The translations under genes were made by a program, and so were the position numbers. This document shows, one piece after another, positions 12,010 through 22,891 of a DNA stretch of 64,000 bases (positions are counted from its first letter, which is position 1; each line of letters begins with the position of its first letter). The notes under the pieces were generated by a model. It was given only the letters and a program-made list of their open reading frames with translations. It was not told the DNA's origin and ran no database searches. The DNA is from Apiospora phragmitis (lineage: Eukaryota > Ascomycota > Sordariomycetes > Amphisphaeriales > Apiosporaceae): NCBI GenBank assembly GCA_038363925.1, contig JAQQWL010000011.1:2852001-2916000 (forward strand). Reading direction: 5' to 3'.

Positions 12010-13994
12010 CTAGAGGTCGAGTGTTGCATTCCTCGCAGCTTGCTTTGGCCCGCCGCTTACGGTACAGGAGCAGACTGAGATGAAGATGCATACTCCGCAC
12101 ACTTTGCTTCGTTTTCCCTTCAAAGAGGAGTAAGAGATAGAAGCCAACATTTGGCCCCCTTTGCTATCAGCGAATCCAGACTAACATGGGTATGCTTGCC
12201 AGCTTTTGCTTCCAGGTTGGAGAGGCCACTTTAGACAAAAACGTCTTGGAGGTGATGATGATGCAGACTAGGTACAAGTACAAAGAACTTATCTACAGAC
12301 AGGGAAGCGTGCACGACGGCGAAGACGCTCTCCAGGAATAGGACACCTCCTACGTGGTAGCTCGGGGGAACCAAAAGCCGTACGCCGTTACTTTTCCCAG
12401 AAGAAGACTTTCTGGCCAACAGTATCCCCTTGAATGCCATTTCACTGCCCCCCCCCCCGCCCCTTGTTCGCCGTACTGTACGGTCCGCAGAAAATTTAGT
12501 ACGATCGGCGCGCCGTTTTTGACGTCCGATCCGTTGGGTGTGTAATTTGATTGGATAAAGAAACCCTGTTTTTGCTGGCACGGCCCTGCCGATCTGCTGC
12601 CGACGTACAATACGGCGAACAAGGGGAGGGAGGGGGCCCCTTTTCCCTATCTCCCCCCCGTGTGTCCTATGTATCTACGGGACACCGGAGATCACTCGCA
12701 AGTTGCCCGATTTTCTCCCAGGTTCCCCGGATGCGGCGCCCCAGGGGGTGTGCTGGGCGGAGCATGGCGCTATCTATCGGCCTCACCAACCGAAAATCGA
12801 AAGGAGCAAGGGACGGATGGATATCTGAACATGACCTACCTCCAGGCTCTTCTCAGGCTGCTATCCTTCTCTGGCGCCCTCAGAGCTGCAGGCGTGATGC
12901 AGGCGGAAGCATCATAACTCTCTCCTCTCCTGCCTCGGAACGGCTGACAGCTCGCTTCTCCTCTTGATCGTTTATGCGCACCAATGCCAGCACGCCTTGC
13001 CTCGGGCTTAGCCCAATGCACTCTACTGGTAGAAGGAGGAAGAGGACAAGCACAGAAAGTATACCTACCTACAGAGTGCTGATTTGCATGTAGTACGTCC
13101 TGGGTTCGCAAGCGTGGAGTATCCCGCGAAAACAACAAGCTCCCGCCCATGCGTGAGAGCTTCTACTAGTACAGTGCCGAAGTCAAAGAGGCGCACACCC
13201 TACCCTACTGCCAAATGTCCTCTCCGTTACAGTAAAGCTGCCAGGGTATATCCGCCCAAGACATTGTGGAATCGCAGGGCTGAAAGCGGGAGAGACAGAG
13301 AACGATCAAGACAGAGGGAAATGAGGGGGGAGAGCCGCCCTGAAGTTAGAAATATGGGACGATCGTTTTGTTCGTTCCTCCTCTCCAGCTCCAGCTCCAC
13401 GTCACTCGCTAGCTTGTCAAACGTTATTCTGCGGCGAAGGGTTTGAGAAGACTGGGAGAAGACTAGGAGAGAATATCTAACATATGTTGTTGCAGCCTTG
13501 GTCACCATGACAGAATCCGCCTTTTGTTCCTGACTTCATAATGTGCGATAGTCTGGAATCCCGCGAGTCATCGGCTTCTTTTCTGCTCTTTCTGCCCTTT
13601 TCCACGATCCTTGCCAACCCCTCGGCCCCCATCGCTCGCCCTACGAATAGAGATAAGACCAGGGGGGAGGGACGGAGAGGGATATTTTGCTCGCTGGTGG
13701 GAGTGAAACTTTTGCTATATGCAGTTGAAACAGAATAGCAGCAGCTTACTCGGCACGGCGCTGCCGACATGTGTTTGTCCAGTTTCTCTGCTCTGCTACG
13801 AGCATCTTTCATCATCCACCCGCCTTTTGCTTCTGGAAGGGGAGGAGGGTTTTGTCCAACGTCGGTCCGCTTGGCTTTCTTGGCCCCTCCCTCCTTTGTC
13901 TATTTACCATCGTTATCGGCTAGGGCGGAGAGACGGGAAGTCGAGCGGGTCCCCTTGGTGTTGGACTTGTCCGCTACCGAGAGTGGCCGGTGGT

Positions 13995-14008
13995 GGGGGG
14001 GGGGGGGG
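13995..14008. repeat. Poly-G homopolymer (14)
   Basis: Uninterrupted run of 14 G in non-coding DNA. Such runs are rare in fungal chromosomes and, like the run near 12000, are prone to sequencing length errors. Confidence 0.9.
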
Positions 14009-14919
14009 TGCCGAGAGGGGGATCCAAACGCAGCTTCAAGACAGGGTATGTGTTTGCGAAAACACATGGGGTCATGTGTTTGTTCTTCTCTTGACAGGTA
14101 TAGTATGTATCTGTTTCCTCGGCATAGGTACACTTCTCAGGGGCAATAAGAAAGCGGCTGGGGTCAGGACGTTGGGAAGTTGGACGCATCGCACTGTACA
14201 TCTATCTACATGCAGATCTACTACTCGCTACCTACCTCTGGATGTGCCCGAAGCCGGTACTTTCACTTGTTTCCTGACGTTACGATGAGATGCGAACCAT
14301 ACTATCGCGCTTGCTGGGTTTGGCAAAAAGCCAACTTGGCATGTATGTAGCGGTAAGAATGCATATAGTAAGTACACATGGCGATGACAGATGACCCCCG
14401 ATTCTCGTATCCTCTATCGATCTAGGCTGGGCCCCTGGAGCCCGAAGGTCGAGGGAGGTCATTACTCCGACGCGGATCCTTGCCATTATTAATGCGACGA
14501 AGGCAACGAGGGTGAGGATGAAGGCGAAGAAGCGGAAGAACAAAAGCATTTTACCTAGCCAAGTCGATATCGTGTAGTACATACTAAGTCATTACTAAGT
14601 ATCGATCATGCAACTCAAGATGTGGAAGCTTGGCGTCGCCACGGAGGACATTCCGCGAACTCATCACTCTCAATCCTTGGGAGGAGGCGTTTATTCCTTG
14701 TCGTACCTTTTTTTTCTGTCATTTTACGGGGGCCGGGGCATGCCCCGAAGAAGCGAAAGAACATAAGCGACAGGTACCTGTAAAAAAGATTCAAGCCGAC
14801 CGTACCGAGTACTTTCGCCTGCCATGCGAGCAGCCGAAGAGCGAGCGCTGGAGGATTCGAATGAGGGAATCCCCAACCTCGGCTGTCTCGATCAGGTATA
14901 ATACAATACAGTCTGGTCC

Positions 14920-14937
14920 AGCAGCAGCAGCAGCAGC
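14920..14937. repeat. (CAG)n trinucleotide run
   Basis: Six CAG units followed by degenerate CAA/CAG and CCA units to about 14965. No supported coding frame uses it. Confidence 0.8.
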
Positions 14938-15323
14938 AACGGCAGTAGCAGCAACCACCACCACACAGGAGCACATGATACATGACAAAAACAAAGCGCG
15001 ACGAATGAGGGACAGCGGATCGTCCTCTTTACCCCCCCCCCTCTTCTCGGTGAATGCATACTGCTGCTCATATGATTGATTCTTTCGTGTTCGTGCCGCG
15101 CATGCATTACCATATCATGTCGACTGCCAAACAAAATGCCACCTCGATTCAATTGGAGCCGGTGCTCCCTCCCGCTTTGCCTCTCCGCCTATCGCTGTCA
15201 ATTAAAAATAATCAATTAATTCGCCCCAGCAGGGGTTCTCCGCGGGCCCCCAAGAACGGCGGAGCAGCAACTTCCTAATTTTTGCCTTCTTCCCTCCAGA
15301 CAGACAGACACACACACACCGGC

Positions 15324-15351
15324 CCAGCCAGCCAGCCAGCCAGCCAGCCAC
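15324..15351. repeat. (CCAG)n microsatellite
   Basis: Six perfect copies of ccag plus a partial copy, preceded by a CA run (15305-15319). It sits about 50 bp past the stop codon of the cupin gene, in its 3' flank. Confidence 0.85.
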
Positions 15352-15399
15352 CAACCCTCCCCTGTTCCCTTCTCTTCCCTTCCCGTGTCTCTCCTTAGT

Positions 15400-16014
15400 T
15401 TAGTTCCCACTCTTGTTGACATGCCCATCCATGTCCCCGTAGTCCTCCCCGAGCAGCCTCGCGCCGGCGCCGGCCCCGACCCGGACGGGCTCGCACTCCT
15501 GCAGGAAGTAGAGCATGCGGCACCACTCGGTCGCGCTGGGGTTGCGCCACGCGTGCATGGTGCCGCGCTGGACGGCGAGGTCGCCGCGCCGCAGGCGCCG
15601 CGCCTCGCCCGAGTCCAGCACCAGGTCCACCTCGCCCTCGAGCACGACGCCGTAGTCGAGGCTGACGGTCCGGTGCATCGGGCTGACCGACAGCGGCGGC
15701 ACGTCGACGTAGCGCGCCACGGTGCCGCCCGGCACCACGATGCCCGGCGGGTTGGCCAGGAGCGGCGCGTAGGCCGCGATGTCGGCGCCGTCGTTCAGCG
15801 GCACGGGCGTTTTTGTGGTTGCGTACCCGAGCCCGAACGAGGCGCCGTTGTAGATGGTCGTGCGCGGCAGCTCCGCCGGCAGCGCGTCCGAGAAGATGGC
15901 CTCGCCGGCCTCGTTGTGGTCCGTGATGAAGCGCGATACCTTGGGCAGGTTGTTGGGGGTGACGGGCGCCTGCCCTTTTGCCGCGGCGGTGTCGCCGTTG
16001 GTGGAGGAGGCCAT
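15400..16014 (-). CDS. Cupin-domain protein
   Basis: Single-exon protein of 204 residues from the start at 16014; an in-frame ATG at 16128 would add 38 residues that look non-conserved. The C-terminal half is a cupin barrel with the motif-1-like segment SPMHRTVSLDYGVVLEGEVD, the RGDLAVQRGTMHAWRNPS motif-2 region and then TEWCRMLYFL. Metal-binding candidates are His in SPMHR and His in TMHAW. The N-terminal part (VSRFITDHNEAGEAIFSD) matches a fungal family of small cupins found near oxidoreductases and biosynthetic clusters. No substrate is known from sequence. It lies on the same strand as, and downstream of, the monooxygenase-decarboxylase fusion (773 bp gap), suggesting but not proving a shared pathway. 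Confidence 0.88.
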   Translation of the reverse strand: MASSTNGDTAAAKGQAPVTPNNLPKVSRFITDHNEAGEAIFSDALPAELPRTTIYNGASFGLGYATTKTPVPLNDGADIAAYAPLLANPPGIVVPGGTVARYVDVPPLSVSPMHRTVSLDYGVVLEGEVDLVLDSGEARRLRRGDLAVQRGTMHAWRNPSATEWCRMLYFLQECEPVRVGAGAGARLLGEDYGDMDGHVNKSGN

Positions 16015-16786
16015 GGTGGTGGAGGGATGAGCTGGCTGGAGAGACTCTATGCCAGTTTTGGAGGCTCGCTCTTTCATTATGGATAACAATTCTGTGGCTG
16101 TTCGATGGTTGGCTTCTTTTTTGGGCATGTATGTGTATATAAGCCGTAGTAGACGACGAGATGAAACTGGAGTATGTAGGTGTTAGACGGCAACTAAGTA
16201 AATTTGTGTTCTTGGAGTATCGCGCTCACAAGGCCCATAGCGATCGCGGCGCTCCCCTATCCCCCTCGTTTACCCCTCATATCGTCCGAAGATCCAGCAA
16301 CAGTATTCCGCAAAGCATCGGCAGTCGTCGCATAGCGATCGTGGACCGTGTACCTGAACGTCGGACGGATATGTGGAGGAGGTGGTGGGGGGAGCCGAAG
16401 TGGGGGGTCGGCTATCTTGTGCTACCCTTGACGATCAGGGACCCCCCCTCCTGTTGGCGTACCTGGTCAGATCAATAGATCTGATTGTTTGTCTTAGTAA
16501 TTAGCTCATGTGTAGCGTTAATCTCTCAAGAAACATGAAATGCGATTAGAAGCTGATTAGTGATCAATTTCTCAAGATAGATTCCCGATTACAACATAGG
16601 AAGACATTGGTCGCCCTCGTTCATGCACTCAGTACACTACGGAAAAAACGAATAATATAAAGGTGGCATATAGAACGTAATAGGTGTAGTTATGTATAGT
16701 AAATACAGTATGTACGTATGTGAAAGCTCACGAGGTGATTCATCGTTACAAAACAACACAAAGTCCTACCTCCCGTTGGTCATTAC
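16015..16786. other. Intergenic; promoter side of the cupin gene
   Basis: About 770 bp between the cupin start and the stop of the monooxygenase fusion gene. No coding region is supported. The stretch 16490-16720 is AT-richer than its surroundings. Confidence 0.6.
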
Positions 16787-19180
16787 CTACTCGATCCTTC
16801 GACAAGACGAGACATCGGGAACCCCCGTGCCTTCTACCACCGTAGCCTCGACCACCCTATACACCGGGATCCCGGACAGAACGGAGGTGACGTGGTGCAA
16901 TGTAGGCAGCGTCTGCCAGCTGCCCGGATCGAACTTGATACTCGCCTTACTCGACTTGGCCATCGACTCGACCGTCCGCGCCGCCACCTTGGCCTCCTCC
17001 GCGTGCGGCACTACGCAGGCGTACTCGACGTCTGCCACGCCCGGCCTGCCCGTGGCCGGGATGTACTTGTAGGTTAGAATGTCCGATCCTTCCTTCTCCC
17101 CCGTCGCATCCGGTTGTTGCTGCTGCAGATCTTCCAGCGCAATCTCCATGAAACTGGCGCCACGCCAGGAGCAACGGACGTTGTGGGAGGAGGTAGCAGC
17201 ATCACTACCGCTGCCGCGGTCGATGTCTATGTCGCAGAACGTCTTATTGAAGCCCAGCTCATCCCGTCCCGTGATGACGGCGTCCGCGAGGTTCTCGAAC
17301 AAAACGGGCAGGTAAGACCCGACAACAGGGGGGCCGGCTTTGGGGAAATAGCCGACGCCGTGTAGGTAGAGGCCGCAGTGGCTGTAACCGCCGCCGCCCA
17401 GCCACGCCATGTTGTCCAAGGTGGTGACGGAGATGCTGGCGAGGCAGGCGGTGGCGGGGCTCATGAAGCGGAACGCCGGCGTGGGAAATAGCGACTCGAG
17501 GTACGTCCTCGACGTCTCAAACTTAACCGTTGTCGTCACGAAGCGGCTCTGGTCGAGGCCGGCTCGGGGCTGGCCGTACACGTCTTGTCGCGGGCCGGGG
17601 GCGGGCCCGAAGCCGATGGGCATCCTGCGATAGAGGTCCGGCGTCTGAGAGGAGAGCCATTCATTGAACACCCGGGTTGAGTTGTCAATCTCATCATGCC
17701 CGAAGTTGTAGGCGGTGTACTTCATCACTGAGTTCATGTCAGCATAGGCGGCAATAGCAGAAGCAGCGGGTGGTTGGACGATAACTTACTATCAATTTGT
17801 GGTACACCGTTTACCCAGTCCTTACCCGACTGCCTTGAATATTCCTGGATCGTGTGCGCTCTGTCGTACCTGATCTTCTCATACAGTCGAAGTCTCCCGG
17901 GGACATCATTCGGCGCAGTACCTTTGGGCAGGACGGTGGCGAGCGCGGCGGCATCTTCCATTGCCTGGCCGGCTCCTTGTCCTTGGTGAGGCGTGAACGG
18001 GTGAGCAGCGTCCCCGATCAAGGCAACGCTGCCCCTGACCCACGACGGGAGTTTGTCCATATCCAGCAGCTGCCATACTTTGAGCTCTTCCGGGCTGACT
18101 TTGCTTATTAACTGCTTCAGCGCCGGGTCGAAGTCTTTATAGACCTTGAGGACCTGCTCGAGACTACCTTGCTTGTTCCACTCTGACTCGGTCATTAGCA
18201 CAAGTACCTGAAACCCCGTGTATGGATAGATCGAAGGAACGTACCATCACTCGGCGAAGCATGTGACTCGTCCGCCGGGTGGATGAGGACAAAGTTCAGC
18301 GTGTCGTTGTTGTTGCAGGGGTACATGACCACTCTGCGGTCGTCGCCAAACCACATGCAGAGGCTGTCAACCCTGTCGACGAGCGGTTTCGTCACGGGGT
18401 CATCGAGCGCGACCTGGCGAGGAAGAAGGAAGCGGAAGGCGGCTTTCCCGGAAGCAAACAGCTTGGTCTCTTGCCCACTGAGCGCTTTGCGAGTTTTCGA
18501 CTGGCCCAACCGTCAGCCCACTGTCACTCCATATGGTGGTTAAGCAGGGAGAAGAGAGTACGTACATATATACCGTCGGCTCCTATTATCAGGTCCGCCG
18601 TTCTCGTGGACCCATCGGCGAAGGTCAGCGTCCTGGCATTGGGGTCAACGCCAGTGACCTTGCTCGATGTATACAAGGTGGCGGGCGTCCCTGGCGGGTC
18701 CTTGGCAGTCGCTACCGCCTTGAGGTTGTCGTGGAGCGTGACACGATGCACCAGCTGCCAGGGGTGTTGCCACATCTTGTTCGGCATGGTGAGGTCTATC
18801 TCCTTGATCATCCCTCCGGTCGAAGCGAACTCGACGATTTTCGTCGTGTTGCACGCGCCGAACTTCTCGGCGTATATACCCCATCTCCGGAGCAGCCCAT
18901 TGCTGTTGGGCGCAAGATGTACCGCAGCACCGGTCTCGCTCGCCAGCGAGGATTGTTCGTAAAGCTTCTCTCGGGTCAGCAGTTCATGTGTGTGACGGGC
19001 GACCAAAGTCTCGGGGATTCTCACATCTACAACATGACCTTGGCGGCGCAGCGCAATGGCCGCAGAAAGCCCACCTATACCGGCACCAACGACAGTGATA
19101 TTCAACGGCTCATGGTAGTCGTGAACCAGCGGGTTAGACTTGGTCGCATCAGCCACCGGCGCTGTCCCATTGGAAGCCAT
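16787..19180 (-). CDS. FAD-dependent monooxygenase fused to an acetoacetate decarboxylase-like domain
   Basis: Five exons: 19025-19180, 18566-18967, 18245-18500, 17790-18182 and 16787-17727, giving 715 residues in one continuous frame. All four introns (57-65 nt) have GT donors and good acceptors. N-terminal part (about 1-400): a class A flavoprotein monooxygenase like salicylate hydroxylase, with the Rossmann motif VVGAGIGGLSAA (about 30-41), a central ADLIIGADGI motif and the FAD-ribityl motif GDAAHPFTPHQGQGAG (about 328). C-terminal part (about 420-700): an acetoacetate-decarboxylase-like fold with GGYSHCGLYLHGV, YLPVLFENLADAVITGRDELGFNK and CDIDID. The Lys in GFNK aligns with the catalytic Schiff-base lysine of the family. 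Inference: one polypeptide hydroxylates an aromatic or polyketide-type substrate and the second domain acts on the product. The start at 19180 (MASNGT) is preferred over an ATG 18 bases upstream. Confidence 0.9.
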
Positions 19181-20228
19181 CGTACCGCGCAAGAACAAGC
19201 TCGGGTGTATGCAAAGCGAAGCTGTTAGTTCGGCCTAGGGATTTGATAATAGTAGGAAAAGCAATGGAAGCAAAACGGCACAACTCGAGAATGGTCGGGA
19301 CTAAGGTGCAGGATCTCACGACGCAAGGCTATAGCTTTGCTTGGGTAAGAGGATGCCGGAGATCAAAGCAAGCAAGCATGTCTTAGACGTCAAAGCTGCG
19401 ACAGGTAACTTCGCCCATGAGGTGTGACAGCGGGGCAGATTCCAGACTCCGAGGTTTGGGGCGCATCATGCAGGCTACGCGGAATCAGTTAATGATAGCC
19501 CATAATCCTGACGGATTCCCCCCAGTCGGGCCGTAAAGTAGTGAGAGTTATTAGAGCCACCACAGCTCTTCCCCCGGGCGAATACGAACCAGCAGATATT
19601 GGGAGACAGACAGCCCAGCAGCATGACCGAGAGTCAGGAGGGTTCCGACCGAATTGGGTTTTTGGTACAGTATCCTACAGGAAGTTCAGGAACCCCCTTC
19701 CGAGGTGGAGGGCCGAGATTAGGGAGACTGGGGGGATTCTCTCATCTGCCCCGCTCTGTCTCTCCCCCACGCCTCCAACTCCAAGCGACAAACCCCGCTT
19801 GGCATGTGTGACGTCCATACATACTTATAAGTACATACCCTACAATCTTAGCTTAGGTAAAGAATACAGACGTTTCTACTAACCTTAGGGGAGTTAGGCT
19901 AGAATAGCCACGGACGGTAGGTGCGTTATTGTTGTATACTTTGTCTTCCTATGATATAGAAGGGAGTACTTTCTAGGAGAGAAGGAGAGAGATGGAGGTT
20001 TTATGGACAAACAGACAGGGACAGAGAGGAATGAAAGGCTGTGACGTAGAATACTACCCCTTGCAGTCAGTCACTTGGTGAGCCTGTACGACTCCGCTCC
20101 CACACCGGGTCCCAAATTCCTCGTTGTGTATCGTATCCCAAAATCCTTATCTAGTAACGCCACAGAGATCGCCAACAACTATATACCCTTTACTACCTGC
20201 TTTGTGAGCGTGACCACATAGCCTTACC
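19181..20228. promoter_or_regulatory. Divergent intergenic region between monooxygenase fusion and SDR
   Basis: About 1.05 kb separates two divergently transcribed oxidoreductase genes, so it must carry both promoters. No coding region is supported. I saw no single convincing regulator-binding palindrome, though CGG/CCG triplets are scattered through it (for example near 19350, 19455, 19530 and 19700). A shared control region is inference. Confidence 0.45.
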
Positions 20229-21442
20229 ATGGCCGCGGACGAAAGAATGAGTACCTGGTCCGACGCGACACGCACCGTGAGAGAGGAGGGAGGAAGAAGG
20301 AGGAGTAGAAGAACAAGAAGAAGCGGCGGTCCGCAGCCCCGTGGCCCTGATCACGGCCGGCAGCGCCGGGGTGGGCGCGGCCACGGCGCGGCTGTTCGCG
20401 CGGCGGGGGTACCGGGTGGTCATCAACTTCAGCCACAACACGGAGCGCGCGCGCAAGGTGGTGGGCGAGCTGCAGCAGCTTTCGCGCCTGCCCACGCACG
20501 AGATCCAGAACGAGCACGGCAACGCCTTCCTGGCCATCCGCGCCGACCTTGGCCGCCGCGAGGAGATCGGCCGCCTCGTCCGCGAGACCATCGTCCAGAT
20601 GGGCCGCCTCGACGTCGTCTTCTCGAACGGCGGGTGGACCAAGTTTCGCGACATGACGAGCATAGAAGGTATACAAGAACATCATTTTCTTGATTATTGT
20701 TCTTCTTCTTCTGTTTTCGTTATTCCCCTAATTTGTCATGGACGTATTTAAGCTTAAGAGCGAGGATCGAGGCAAGGGGTAAATGAACCGGCTTTAGGGG
20801 GCCACGTGATAGCTGCTGAAATACCTCTAAGATTCACCAAGCTGATCGGGAGGGCGGTGCGGTGATTTGGCAGACAACACAATCGAAGAGGACTGGGACA
20901 TGTCCTTCAACATCAACGTCAAGTCCCACCTGTGGCTGATGCAGGCCGCGAAAAAGTACCTCGACGAGACCGAGGGCGCCTTTATCACCACGGCGTCGGC
21001 CGCCGGCATCACCCCGAGCGGCAGCTCCCTTGCCTACTCCGTGACCAAGGCCGCCCAGATCCACCTCGTCAAGAACCTCGCCGTCATGGCCGCGCCCAAG
21101 ATCCGGGTGAACAGCGTCAGCCCGGGGCTGCTTTTGACCGTGAGCCTTGCCTTTTCTCTCCTAATACTTTAACTATACATGTATTACATAGCTAAGACCA
21201 ACAACAGGAATGGTCCGATAGGTTCTCCGAGCAAGCTAAAGACGCTTATCGCCAGAAGACAAAGCTGAAGCGCTTCCCTACCGTTGAGGTAAGTAGATAC
21301 CCATTATACAATCACTCACCCGCATTAAAAGATCATTGCTCATGCTACTTGCGCAGGACGTAGCCGAACAGGTCCTTACATTTGCAAGAGTCGGAGCATG
21401 ACGGGTGTGAACATACCGCTGGATGCGGGGTTCATAGTCTAA
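20229..21442 (+). CDS. Short-chain dehydrogenase/reductase (frame broken near both ends)
   Basis: Classical SDR (Rossmann oxidoreductase, NAD(P)H-dependent). Seen: the cofactor motif ALITAGSAGVGAATA, the strand DVVFSNGG, NVKSHLWLMQAAKKY, catalytic Ser in TTASAAG, and Tyr/Lys in AYSVTKAA. Exons as read: about 20229-20276, about 20336-20668, 20874-21139, 21208-21288 and 21357-21442, with introns 20669-20873, 21140-21207 and 21289-21356. Two problems. Splicing the first small exon at gtgaga to ccgcag leaves the frame off by one unless one C of the cccc run at 20336-20339 is surplus. Near 21384 a base appears to be missing (tttgcaagagtcgg), since the expected C-terminal block SMTGVNIPLDAGFIV lies in another frame, ending at 21442. 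It is divergent from the monooxygenase fusion and may share its pathway. Confidence 0.82.
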
Positions 21443-21823
21443 GAAAACTTCCCCTCGAAGCTGCCGCCACATCTTGTCTGACCTTTCTAGATCAAGTCGA
21501 GCATCCATGGAGGTACCCTTGGGCTAAGGAACTCGACGGGCTGGATGGCTTGAGTAGTGGTGGCCGTTCTCGAAGGCCGACAGAACGGCCGAAACCCGGT
21601 CGTTTCAAGTAAACGAGGCTTGAAGCTAAAAATCCCATAGCACGTGGAATATCGCAGCAATATTCTTCTTCCCGTTCGTGACAAAAGTTAGCTTCTCAAG
21701 TGACGTAGTCCTGACGGAGTTCGTGGTTCAGCCTTCAAGTAAGAGTTGTTGACAATTTGACTATATTTATTTATTATATGCTGTTTTTCTTTTTGTTCTT
21801 CTTCATTAGAGAATTATTTACTA
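21443..21823. other. Short intergenic stretch between convergent genes
   Basis: About 380 bp between the stop codons of the SDR and the GPI-type protein. It is AT-rich towards 21760-21830. Nothing else was seen. Confidence 0.6.
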
Positions 21824-22891
21824 CTATAAGTCCAGCATAAGCTTGTTGAGCAAGATAGCGCATGCCGCAGAGGCAAGCAGCAGCATGGGGTTCGTGCCTC
21901 CGAGGCCGGCAGCAGCGGCTGATATAACCGGGACGGTAGCCGAGGCGGAGGCGGCTACTGCGCTCAACGTCTCCGCGCTCGCCTTATCCATGCCCGTGGC
22001 GCTCGGCGCCGATGTCTGGGCCGCGGATAAGGGGTCGATATTGGACGTCGAGGTGGACCCGCCGGTCGATGTCGCTGTCGCGGTGGCCGACGATCCTGGC
22101 GCCGAGGAGGAGCCCGTCGGGGCGGACGGCGCTCGCACTTTGCCGCACGCGATGAGGCGGTCGTAACCGGTCGCGTATTGGTCTTCCCACCATTGCGACT
22201 CGTTCACGAGCGAGTAGTAATTAAATTCGTATCTCGAGCCAGGGTAGTCGTGGGCGTTCTGGAAGAAAGTGGACGAGCAGATGTCGTCGCATTCGAAGTC
22301 GTCATCCACCTCGGCGTGTTCGGTCGAGAACTCGCAGAATTTGCCGCCTCTATGTGTGAACGGAACGTGTAAGTAAAGTCGCCTCTCCCAGGTATGCGCC
22401 AATAGAGATTGGGGAAAAGAAAGGGGAACCTACCCGTCTGTCCGGCAACTCTGCGCAAGGTGGTATTGGAAGAGCTGTCCCACAATGCCCACGGGCAAAT
22501 CCGTGTATTCGTAGGGCTTGGTCGCCTTGGTCAGGAGCTGCGCGGCATCGCCAGCGTCCAGCTGGCAAGCCGCACGAACACCGCCCACGTACCTCTCCAG
22601 CGCCTCCTTGCAGGTGGTGGTGCACATGGCCTCATAGTCTTTGGTGGTGGGCTTGAAGCCCGGGCGCATCGACGCGACGATGCCGAGGAGGGTGTCGGGG
22701 CAGGCGATCGGGGCGCTGTAGGCCTGGCGGCACGCTTCCGAGGTCGAAGACTTGAGGTGCTGGTTGTCGGCGATAAACTCCCAGTCGGGGCCCGAAACGT
22801 TGAGGCTGAAGGCGGAAGCGAGGGATGGCGCTATCGAGAGCAGCATCAACAAGGGCAGGAATAGCGCCGCCGCGTCCGAAATTGAAAGCAT
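21824..22891 (-). CDS. Predicted GPI-anchored, cysteine-containing secreted protein
   Basis: Two exons (22434-22891 and 21824-22349; intron 22350-22433) encode 327 residues. The start at 22891 gives a clean signal peptide (ISDAAALFLPLLMLLSIAPSLASA). An ATG 39 bases upstream is in frame but less likely. The mature part has many regularly spaced cysteines (SEACRQAYSAPIACPD, CTTTCKEALERYVGGVRAAC, SCRTDGGGKFCEF, FECDDICSSTFF). A Ser/Thr/Ala-rich stalk (about 230-290) and a hydrophobic C-terminal tail (NPMLLLASAACAILLNKL) together look like a GPI-attachment signal. The layout resembles cell-surface proteins of Pezizomycotina, but I do not recognise a characterised family. Cell-wall or membrane-surface location is inferred from signals only. 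Confidence 0.85.

Larger units (their letters stand above)
8866..15399. other. Long gene-free region with low-complexity DNA
   Basis: Some 6.5 kb without a gene I can support. Many overlapping 60-190 codon frames exist on both strands but look like composition artefacts: rich in Ser/Pro/Arg, no family signature, no consistent splice sites. Visible content includes poly-G runs (11997-12009 and 13995-14008), a CT run (11269-11284), a CAG run (14920-14937), C-rich runs near 12450 and 12650, and repeated TACCTA/TAGGTA words (for example 11428, 11618, 13062, 14228). It could hold non-coding transcripts or small secreted proteins that cannot be recognised by eye. Confidence 0.55.

Noticed and set aside
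13719..14288. 189-codon plus-strand frame in the gene-free region
   Set aside because: Runs across a 14-base G homopolymer, has skewed low-complexity composition and no family similarity or splice context.
18208..18244. A 37-base intron ending at tttcag in the monooxygenase gene
   Set aside because: Too short and out of phase; the 62-base alternative ending at gagtcag keeps the frame and has a ctaat branch site.
20193..20685. Antisense frames over the first SDR exon
   Set aside because: Shadow frames; the plus strand carries the SDR cofactor motif.
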